From Streptomyces sp. NBC_00448 (lineage in GTDB: Bacteria > Actinomycetota > Actinomycetes > Streptomycetales > Streptomycetaceae): DNA of 64,000 nt. Positions 58,307 through 64,000 of this stretch are shown in pieces. The translations under genes and the position numbers were made by a program. The notes beneath the pieces are model-generated. The model worked only from the letters and a program-made list of their open reading frames with translations. It was not told the origin of the DNA and did not search any database. The stretch is taken from contig NZ_CP107913.1 of assembly GCF_036014115.1 (NCBI RefSeq), positions 8,673,501 through 8,737,500 of the forward strand. Reading direction: 5' to 3'. Position 1 is the stretch's first letter; each line of letters starts with the position of its first letter.

Positions 58307-59164
58307 ATGCCCAGCCACGACAAGCCACCTGCGGTACTCGTCACCGGCGCCGGCGGGGGAATCGGTGTGGCGACCACCCGCGCCCTCGTCGACAAGGGAT
58401 TTCGCGTCTACGCCGCGGCCCGCAGCGCGACCGGACCGCTGGACGGCCTGGCCGGAGTGCACCCGCTCACGATGGACGTGACGGACCGCGCCGCCATCGC
58501 CGCCGCCGCCGCGGAGATCCGCGCGCGGGGAGACCACAGCCTGCGCGGCGTGGTCAACAACGCCGGCATCATCGTGCAGGGCCCGATGGAGCAGGTCCCC
58601 GAGGCCGACCTGCGCCGCCAGTTCGAGGTCAACGTGATCGGTGCGGCGCTTGTCACCCAGGCGTTCGTGCCCTTCCTGCGGCCCGCCAAGGGCACTCTGG
58701 TGAACATCACGGCCGGCACCGCCCGCGCGGCCGGCCCGTTCTACGGCCCGATCTCCGCCAGCAAGGCCGCGGTCGCCTCGCTCTCCGACGCCATGCGGCT
58801 GGAGCTCGCGCACTGGGGGATCTCCGTCGTGGTGGTCGAGCCCGGTGCGATGGACACCGCCATCTTCGCCAAGGCCGGGGAGGTCGCCGAGAAGGCGAAC
58901 GCGTCCCTGCCGCCGGACCAGCTCGCGCTCTACCAGGCCCAGCAGGGCGCCGTGCTCGCCGGGATGGCCGGTCTGAAGCTGTCGTCGCCGGCGCTGGTCG
59001 CCGACGTCATCGCGAAGGTGATGACCACCGGCAAGCCCAAACCGCGCTACACCGTGGGCCCCGACCTGCGGCTCCTCGGCCTGCTGTCCCGTCTCCCGCT
59101 GCGGACCCGCGACCGGCTGATCAAGTCCGTGACCGGCCTGGGCAAGGTCCCCGCCGCACAGTGA
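58307..59164 (+). CDS. SDR-family protein with degenerate catalytic site
   Basis: A 285-residue short-chain dehydrogenase/reductase fold. The nucleotide-binding TGAGGGIG (13-20) and NNAG (84-87) are intact. At the catalytic site, YxxxK becomes ISASK (Ile149, Lys153) in FYGPISASKAAVASL, and the Ser position in NITAGTAR is Ala136. Tyr146 lies three residues early. It may therefore bind NAD(P)H without classic redox activity, or use another residue. RLELAHWGISVVVVEPGAMDTAIFAKA is typical of a known SDR subgroup. Its stop overlaps the next gene (GTGA). It is controlled by the divergent PadR. Confidence 0.82.
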   Translation: MPSHDKPPAVLVTGAGGGIGVATTRALVDKGFRVYAAARSATGPLDGLAGVHPLTMDVTDRAAIAAAAAEIRARGDHSLRGVVNNAGIIVQGPMEQVPEADLRRQFEVNVIGAALVTQAFVPFLRPAKGTLVNITAGTARAAGPFYGPISASKAAVASLSDAMRLELAHWGISVVVVEPGAMDTAIFAKAGEVAEKANASLPPDQLALYQAQQGAVLAGMAGLKLSSPALVADVIAKVMTTGKPKPRYTVGPDLRLLGLLSRLPLRTRDRLIKSVTGLGKVPAAQ

Positions 59165-60078
59165 GCACAGTGAGCACTCCGAAGAGCGCGCGCGGTTCCC
59201 ACCGGCCCCGCACCATCGTGCTGGTCGGTGCCACCTCCGGCATCGGCCGGATGGCGGCCCGGCAACTCTCCGCCGGGGGGCACCGGTTGATCGTGGTCGG
59301 CCGGGACCAGGGGCGCGGCAAGGCGCTCGCCGCCGAGCTGCGCCGGGCCGGGTCCGCCGGTGTCTCCCGCCCGCCGGCGGTGTTCATCGCGGGCGACGTC
59401 TCCACGCGGGCCGGCATCGAGGCCGTCGTGCGGGAGATCCGCACCCACACCGACACCGTCGACACCCTGGTCAACAATGCCGGCGTCATGCTCGGACACC
59501 GTCAACTGACCTCCGAGGGGCTGGAGATGAACTTCGCCGTGCACCACCTGGCCCCGTACACGACGACCGCGCTGCTGCTGCCGCTGCTGGCGCGCGGGGA
59601 CGGGCGGATCGTCAACACCAACTCCGAGGGCCACCGGATGACGATGAGCGGGGCCGGCGGGATCGACGTGGACTTCGGTGACCTGCAGAGCGAGCGCCAC
59701 TACAGCATGTTCCTCACCTACAGCCGCACCAAGCTGGAGAACCTGCTGTTCACCTACGAATTCCACCGCAGGTTCCCGCAGTTCAGCATCGTGGCGGTAC
59801 ATCCCGGTGTGGTCCGCTCGCGGTTGATGCGCGGGGTGCGCAATCCGGCGATGTGGCTGCTCAACAAGGTGGGACGGGTGCTGCTCATGCGCCCGTCGCA
59901 GGGGGCCGTGCCCATCGTCCGGCTGGCGACGGCCGCGGCGGTGGAAAACGGCCGCTACTACGACCGGTTCGTCCCCACCCCCTCCTCGGCCCAGTCGATG
60001 AGCCCGCTGACCGCGAAGCGGCTGTGGGAGGTCACCGAGCGGCTGCGCGGCCCGATCGACAGCCAGGCGCGCGGCTGA
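59161..60078 (+). CDS. SDR-family oxidoreductase (retinol dehydrogenase-like)
   Basis: A 305-residue classical SDR. VLVGATSGIGRMAAR binds the dinucleotide, NNAGVMLG follows, and the catalytic Tyr and Lys are intact in LTYSRTKLENLLFTYE, with VNTNSEGHRM as the Ser region. It resembles RDH/WWOX-type enzymes. GTG 59161 overlaps the upstream stop (59161-59164), so the two SDRs are translationally coupled; GTG 59170 is an alternative. Confidence 0.87.
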   Translation: MSTVSTPKSARGSHRPRTIVLVGATSGIGRMAARQLSAGGHRLIVVGRDQGRGKALAAELRRAGSAGVSRPPAVFIAGDVSTRAGIEAVVREIRTHTDTVDTLVNNAGVMLGHRQLTSEGLEMNFAVHHLAPYTTTALLLPLLARGDGRIVNTNSEGHRMTMSGAGGIDVDFGDLQSERHYSMFLTYSRTKLENLLFTYEFHRRFPQFSIVAVHPGVVRSRLMRGVRNPAMWLLNKVGRVLLMRPSQGAVPIVRLATAAAVENGRYYDRFVPTPSSAQSMSPLTAKRLWEVTERLRGPIDSQARG

Positions 60079-60081
60079 CGT

Positions 60082-60122
60082 CCGGCGGCCGGGCCTCCAT
60101 CCCCGGGAGGACCGGCCGCCGG
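60082..60122. terminator. Terminator hairpin between convergent genes
   Basis: CCGGCGGCCGG (60082-60092) pairs with CCGGCCGCCGG (60112-60122), extended by CCTCC/GGAGG inside. It lies between the SDR pair and dhaM. Confidence 0.7.
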
Positions 60123-60177
60123 CGTACCCGGTCGCGCTCGGCCGGCGCCGACCCCCTGACGAACAGGTCGGCGCAGA

Positions 60178-60612
60178 TCACACCTTGCGGTAGGTGTACG
60201 CCTCCGCCGCTGCCGCCGCGACCGCGTCGATGTCCGCGCCCGTGGACGCGGTGACGACGGCGGCGACCGCCCCTTCGAGGAAGGGGGCGTCCACCAGGCG
60301 TGCGCCGGGCGGGAGTTCGTCGTCGGCGAGCAGCGCCTTCACCGTCAGCACCGCGCTGCCGAGGTCGGCGAGCACCGCCACGCCCGCACCCTGGTCGACC
60401 GTGCGCGCGGCCGAGGAGATCAGGTCGGAGCTGGTGCCGAGGCCGCCGTCGGGCCCGCCGCCGGCCGGCATCAGCGGCACCTCGTCGCCGCCGGTGAGGG
60501 CGGACGCCAGATCCGCGACGGCGTTCGCGGCCGCCGCGCTGTGCGAGACCAGCACGATCCCGACCAGCGCCTTCGTACGGTCCCCGGTGGTGCTGTCCGT
60601 GCTGCCGGTCAT
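60178..60612 (-). CDS. dhaM: DhaM, EIIA-type phosphoryl carrier of dihydroxyacetone kinase
   Basis: A 144-residue EIIA-mannose-like domain with the phosphorylated His24 in GIVLVSHSAAAA and the family stretch TSSDLISSAARTVDQGAGVAVLADLGSAVL. It passes phosphate from the PTS to DhaL. It lacks the HPr and EI domains that E. coli DhaM carries, as usual in Gram-positives. ATG 60612 overlaps the dhaL stop (ATGA). Confidence 0.88.
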   Translation of the reverse strand: MTGSTDSTTGDRTKALVGIVLVSHSAAAANAVADLASALTGGDEVPLMPAGGGPDGGLGTSSDLISSAARTVDQGAGVAVLADLGSAVLTVKALLADDELPPGARLVDAPFLEGAVAAVVTASTGADIDAVAAAAAEAYTYRKV

Positions 60613-61286
60613 GAGGAGGACGCCTCCCGTGCGGTGTCGGCGAGCGCGGTGAGCAGGAGGGCCGAGGAGGTCGCGCCCGGGTCCTGGTGGCCGATGCTGC
60701 GGTCGCCCAGATAACTCGCCCGGCCCTTGCGGGCGCGCAGCGGAATCGTTGCTGCGGCGCCTTCCCCCGCCGCCCGCGCCGTGGCGCTCAGCGCTTCGGC
60801 GGTGCCCTCGCCCGCGTCGAGCGCCGCCGTGAACGCGTCGAGCGCCGGTACCAGCGCGTCCACCATCGTCTTGTCCTCCGGCACCGCGCCGCCGAGCTGC
60901 GCCAGGGCGTCCACCCCGGCCTTCAGCGCGTCGCGCAGTTCCGCCGCGGTCACCGCCGGCGCGTCGCCGAGCGCCTTGCCCGTGCGCCGCAGCAGCGTGC
61001 CGTACAGCGGGCCCGACGCGCCGCCGACGGTGCTGATCAGTTGCCGTCCCACCGCGACCAGTACCCCGCCGGGGGTGTCCGGCGGCTCCTGCTGAAGTGC
61101 GGCGCGCGCGGCGAGGAAACCGCGGCGCATGTTGTTGCCGTGGTCGGCGTCGCCGATCGGGGAGTCCAGTTCGGTGAGGTGGGCGGCCTCCCGCTCGATC
61201 ACGGACGTCGCCGTGTCGAGCCATCGCAGCAGCAGGGCCGCGTCTATGTCGGCGGGCTGGTCGGGCTGTTCGGGGACGGCGTTCAT
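60609..61286 (-). CDS. dhaL: DhaL, nucleotide-binding subunit of dihydroxyacetone kinase
   Basis: A 225-residue subunit that holds ADP/ATP and Mg. The metal-binding DSPIGDADHGNNMRRGF (from Asp41; Asp46 and Asp48) and STVGGASGPLYGTLLRR are intact, as is PLRARKGRASYLGDRS with the late GATSSALLLTALA. ATG 61286 is used because the upstream frame is Arg-rich. With DhaK and DhaM it phosphorylates dihydroxyacetone. Confidence 0.9.
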   Translation of the reverse strand: MNAVPEQPDQPADIDAALLLRWLDTATSVIEREAAHLTELDSPIGDADHGNNMRRGFLAARAALQQEPPDTPGGVLVAVGRQLISTVGGASGPLYGTLLRRTGKALGDAPAVTAAELRDALKAGVDALAQLGGAVPEDKTMVDALVPALDAFTAALDAGEGTAEALSATARAAGEGAAATIPLRARKGRASYLGDRSIGHQDPGATSSALLLTALADTAREASSS

Positions 61287-61368
61287 ACGGTGTGCCTTTC
61301 CACGGGTGGTCGAAGCGGCACGGCGCGCGGTGCGCGCCCGCACACCCGGCGGCGGCCGGGGACCGCGG

Positions 61369-62361
61369 TCAGCAGCCCCAGCGCAGCGCCGGGGTCGACA
61401 CGGGCGCGTCCCACAGCCGCAGCAGCTCCTCGTCGGCCTGGCAGATCGTCACCGAGGCGCCCGCCATGTCGAGCGAGGTCACGTAGTTGCCGACGAGCGT
61501 ACGGGCCACCGAGACCTTGCGGGCGGCCAGCACCCGGTGCACCTCGGCCGCGAAGCCGTACAGCTCCAGCAGCGGTGTGGCGCCCATCCCGTTGACCAGC
61601 AGCAGCACCGGCGCGTCGGGGTGCAGGTCCTCGACCACGGCGTCCACCGCCACGTCCGCGATCTCGCCCGAGGTCATCATGGCGCGGCGCTCCCGGCCCG
61701 GCTCGCCGTGGATGCCGACGCCCAGCTCCAGCTCGCCCTCGGGCAGGTCGAAGGTCGGGCCGCCCTTCGCGGGGGTGCTGCACGCGCTGAGCGCCACCCC
61801 GAAGCTGCGGGACACCTCGTTGACCCGGTGGGCGATGCCCGCGACCCGGTCCAGCGGCGCGCCCTCGTCGGCCGCCGCGCCCGCCAGCTTCTCGACGAAC
61901 AAGGTGGCCCCGGTGCCGCGCCGGCCGGCCGTGTAGAGGCTGTCGGTCACCGCCACGTCGTCGTTGACCAGTACCTTCGCCACCTGGACGCCCTCGTCCT
62001 CGGCGAGTTCGGCGGCCATGTCGAAGTTGAGCACGTCGCCGGTGTAGTTCTTCACGATGAACAGCACGCCCGCGCCGCTGTCCACCGCCGCCGCGGCCCG
62101 CACCATCTGGTCCGGCACCGGAGAGGTGAAGACCTCGCCCGGGCAGGCGGCCGTGAGCATGCCGCGCCCGACGAAACCGCCGTGCAGCGGTTCGTGCCCC
62201 GACCCGCCGCCCGACACCAGCCCGACCTGCCCGTCGTAGGGCGCCCCGCGGCGGACGATCACCCGGCGCTCCACGTCGACGGTCAGATCGGTGTGCACCG
62301 CCGCGAAGCCCCGCAGCGCGTCCGGGACCACGTTCTCCGGTACGTTGATCAGCATCTTCAC
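61369..62361 (-). CDS. dhaK: DhaK, substrate-binding subunit of dihydroxyacetone kinase
   Basis: A 330-residue subunit that binds dihydroxyacetone covalently as a hemiaminal through His218 in GVGIHGEPGRERR. SGGGSGHEPLHGGFVGRGML with His56, FTSPVPDQ, NYTGDVLNFDMA and VNDDVAV are family marks. GTG 62361 starts MKMLINVPEN. dhaL follows after 82 bases and dhaM overlaps dhaL, forming one operon. The upstream gap carries a block of TCCAC repeats next to a divergent gene. Confidence 0.92.
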   Translation of the reverse strand: MKMLINVPENVVPDALRGFAAVHTDLTVDVERRVIVRRGAPYDGQVGLVSGGGSGHEPLHGGFVGRGMLTAACPGEVFTSPVPDQMVRAAAAVDSGAGVLFIVKNYTGDVLNFDMAAELAEDEGVQVAKVLVNDDVAVTDSLYTAGRRGTGATLFVEKLAGAAADEGAPLDRVAGIAHRVNEVSRSFGVALSACSTPAKGGPTFDLPEGELELGVGIHGEPGRERRAMMTSGEIADVAVDAVVEDLHPDAPVLLLVNGMGATPLLELYGFAAEVHRVLAARKVSVARTLVGNYVTSLDMAGASVTICQADEELLRLWDAPVSTPALRWGC

Positions 62362-62637
62362 GGGAATCTCCTCGCCAGGCCGGCAGCCAGGGCAACCGCC
62401 TGTGTCGTAGCAGGTCAGAGGCTGTGTCCAGAGTTCTCGACGGCGGCGGCCCGCGGTGCTGCGCGAGGGCGCGGCGCGGCGCTTTCGCCGACCGGGTGCC
62501 GGCGGGCGGGACGCGCCCCCGGTACGCGGGAGCCCGGGGTCGAGGCCACTCGTCCGGGCGGGCAGTTCATACCCCCAGTATCCGCCGATGATCGAGAAAC
62601 GTCACGGCGTGGTCGCTCCCCGCCCCCGCGCGGACCC

Positions 62638-62690
62638 TCCACCTGGACCTTCCACGTGGATCTCCACCCGGATCTCCACCCTGGGGTGGA
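62638..62690. repeat. TCCAC-centred repeat block, probable operator array
   Basis: Four units start at 62638, 62651, 62663 and 62675: TCCACCTGGACC, TCCACGTGGATC, TCCACCCGGATC and TCCACCCTGGGGTGGA. The second contains the perfect palindrome TCCACGTGGA and the last is a perfect 7+7 inverted repeat around TG. The block lies in the 407-base gap (62362-62768) between dhaK and the divergent membrane-protein gene, which otherwise shows only AT-poor sequence and an AAAGGGG ribosome site. Confidence 0.75.
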
Positions 62691-62768
62691 GCGACGGAAC
62701 GGCGGTGGTCCTTAGCGTGCCGGTATCAGCGGAATGCCGGCGGAAGCACGTGGTGGGAAAGGGGCGGG

Positions 62769-63284
62769 ATGAGTGCCCTGAACATCGTCCTCCTCGTGAG
62801 CGGCGTCGGCTACGTCCTCGCCCGCCGGATCATCGGGGAGGCCCTGGAGACCGGGCCGGTGCTGGCGGCGCCGGTGGTGCTCGGCGTGCTGGGGCTGTTC
62901 ACGGTCCGCGACGCCCGGCCGGCGGGCGGGGCGACGGTCGCCCTGATCGCGGCGAGCTGCCTGCTGGGCGTGGCCGTCGGGCTGGCCCGCGGCCTGACCG
63001 TACGCCTGGGGACACGGGACGGCGCGCGATCGATGCGGTACGGGGCCGGGTCGCTGCTGCTGTGGCTGCTGGGGGCGGCGTTGCAGGTGGCGCTGTCGTC
63101 GGCCGGTCGTGCGATGGCGGCCGCGTCCGCGCGCGCCGCCGACCAGGGTGTGCTGCTCGCGGTCGGCCTCGGCGTGCTGGCCGAGTCGCTGGTGGTGCTG
63201 TCCCGGGCGACACGCGCCCGGCCCGCGGGGGCGGAGGACCAGGGCGGGCACGGCCCGGCCCACCGGGAGTCGCGGGATCGCTAG
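62769..63284 (+). CDS. CcdC/DUF1453-like membrane protein
   Basis: A 171-residue protein with about five hydrophobic segments (NIVLLVSGVGYVLARRIIG, VVLGVLGLFTVRDARPAG, ATVALIAASCLLGVAVGLARG, SLLLWLLGAALQVALSSAGR, GVLLAVGLGVLAESLVVLSR). The G-R-x-x-G and ARGLTVRLG parts resemble DUF1453/CcdC proteins, often placed before DesK-type kinases in Streptomyces, as here. ATG 62769 follows AAAGGGGCGGG. Function is unknown. Confidence 0.6.
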   Translation: MSALNIVLLVSGVGYVLARRIIGEALETGPVLAAPVVLGVLGLFTVRDARPAGGATVALIAASCLLGVAVGLARGLTVRLGTRDGARSMRYGAGSLLLWLLGAALQVALSSAGRAMAAASARAADQGVLLAVGLGVLAESLVVLSRATRARPAGAEDQGGHGPAHRESRDR

Positions 63285-63381
63285 GCGGGGCGCCTCCGGT
63301 TGTCGCGGTGGGCGGGGGCGCTGGTAGTTTTCGCCCCGAACCGTTACCGGCTGACCGGCCGACCACGGGAAAAGAGCTCCA

Positions 63382-64000
63382 GTGCATCGACTTCGAGCCG
63401 TGATCCGCTGGTTCACGGAGGACAACAACCTCTTCCAGTTCTTCACCACCGCCACCGGTATCGCGGTGTGCGCGGTGCTGGTGAACCCGATCGGGACGTC
63501 CGGCACCGGACTCGCGGTCCTGTGCCTGCTCGTCGTGAACTCGGTGCTGCTGTGCACCCGGTTGATCCCCGTGGGAGTGCTGCCGCCCGGTCCGCAGACG
63601 GCGGTGCTGGGCGCCGCGGCGGTCAGCGCGGCCGCCCTGATGAGCCAGGACCACTCCGGAGCGGCGTCGCTGTTCGCGTTCTACGCGGCCGGCCACGCCG
63701 GGTTCCGCCTCGCGCAGCAGCGGGCGCTGACCTTCGCGGTGCTCACCAGCGTGCTGTGCGCGAGCGTGCTGCTCTTCCCGATCGGCAGCGCCTACGGCCA
63801 TGTGTCGTGGTACTTGGGCGCGTTGACCGGCATCAGCGTGCTGGTCGGCATCTCCAACCGTTCGCAGGCCGACGCGCTCAGCTCGGCGCGGGCCGCCGCC
63901 GAGCAGGCGGAGCTGGCCTCGCGCTCCGAGGCCCGCGCCGAGGCGCTGGCCGAGCGCGCCCGTATCGCCCGCGACGTGCACGACGTGCTCGCCCACTCGC
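63382..64000 (+). CDS. Sensor histidine kinase (3' end outside window)
   Basis: The first 206 residues of a HisKA_3 kinase. After RAVIRWFTEDNNLFQFF come about five to six membrane helices (TGLAVLCLLVVNSVLLCTRL, LGAAAVSAAALMSQ, LTFAVLTSVLCASVLLF, LGALTGISVLVGIS among them), then a coiled region rich in Ala, Glu and Arg and the start of the dimerisation domain with His200 in RIARDVHDVLAHS. GTG 63382 has AAGAG five bases upstream; GTG 63400 is in frame. The ATPase domain and a probable response regulator lie beyond the window. Confidence 0.85.
   Translation, partial: MHRLRAVIRWFTEDNNLFQFFTTATGIAVCAVLVNPIGTSGTGLAVLCLLVVNSVLLCTRLIPVGVLPPGPQTAVLGAAAVSAAALMSQDHSGAASLFAFYAAGHAGFRLAQQRALTFAVLTSVLCASVLLFPIGSAYGHVSWYLGALTGISVLVGISNRSQADALSSARAAAEQAELASRSEARAEALAERARIARDVHDVLAHS

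Noticed and set aside
62638..62690. CRISPR-like repeat
   Set aside because: Units are about 12 bases and internally palindromic; they fit operators better.

Overview
The window is high-GC actinobacterial chromosomal DNA with strong third-position GC, many GTG starts and many -10 boxes sitting 6-7 bases before a start codon (leaderless transcripts). The gene content fits Streptomycetaceae: a mycothiol-dependent isomerase-type protein, ETF genes, ROK, LacI and DeoR sugar regulators, MocR, HxlR and PadR regulators, DUF6986, DUF6907, DUF6643 and Rv1733c-type proteins, and an interspersed GC-rich repeat of a type common in Streptomyces. It is a mostly ordinary chromosomal stretch with a decayed accessory patch. 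No rRNA, tRNA, CRISPR array, phage or large biosynthetic cluster was found.

Bases 1-7,100 hold a threonine aldolase cut by the window edge, a transglutaminase-like protein, a divergent DUF4395/thioredoxin-like pair, a flavin reductase behind a possible leader peptide, the etfBA pair and a DUF6986 aldolase-fold enzyme with a clear promoter and operator. Bases 7,100-21,000 are the most damaged part: a 3'-truncated XRE regulator, a frameshifted NUDIX gene, GTAC-rich tandem repeats, a TetR gene decayed by several frameshifts, and a TPR-type regulator relic split by an intact-looking IS5-family element whose CTAG target duplication can be resolved to the base. Healthy genes lie between them: a LacI/ROK kinase pair, a LuxR-type regulator, a peptidase S51, a ROK regulator with an MFS exporter, a methyltransferase and a NUDIX hydrolase.

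Bases 21,000-42,700 carry local regulator-target modules: MarR with a 14-TM exporter around a three-copy operator, a NarL-type two-component system, geranylgeranyl-reductase-like and M20 peptidase genes, a TmrB-like/NUDIX fusion, HxlR with an MFS exporter, a SHOCT-ABC ATPase-FtsX permease operon joined by GTGA overlaps, an anti-sigma-like ATPase, MocR with an alpha/beta hydrolase, and a Mo-oxidoreductase with a cytochrome b partner.

Bases 42,700-64,000 hold a GlnX-like membrane protein, a DeoR regulator, an 823-residue parallel beta-helix protein fused to an EccA/CbbX-like AAA+ ATPase (the most unusual protein here), an Rv1733c-like protein, a MOSC protein, a divergent TerA-like protein with a long disordered insert, an HpnB-like glycosyltransferase, a MurI-like racemase, an O-antigen-ligase-like membrane protein, PadR with two coupled SDRs (one lacking the canonical catalytic Ser and Tyr), the dhaKLM operon, an operator-like TCCAC repeat block, and the start of a sensor kinase cut by the window end.
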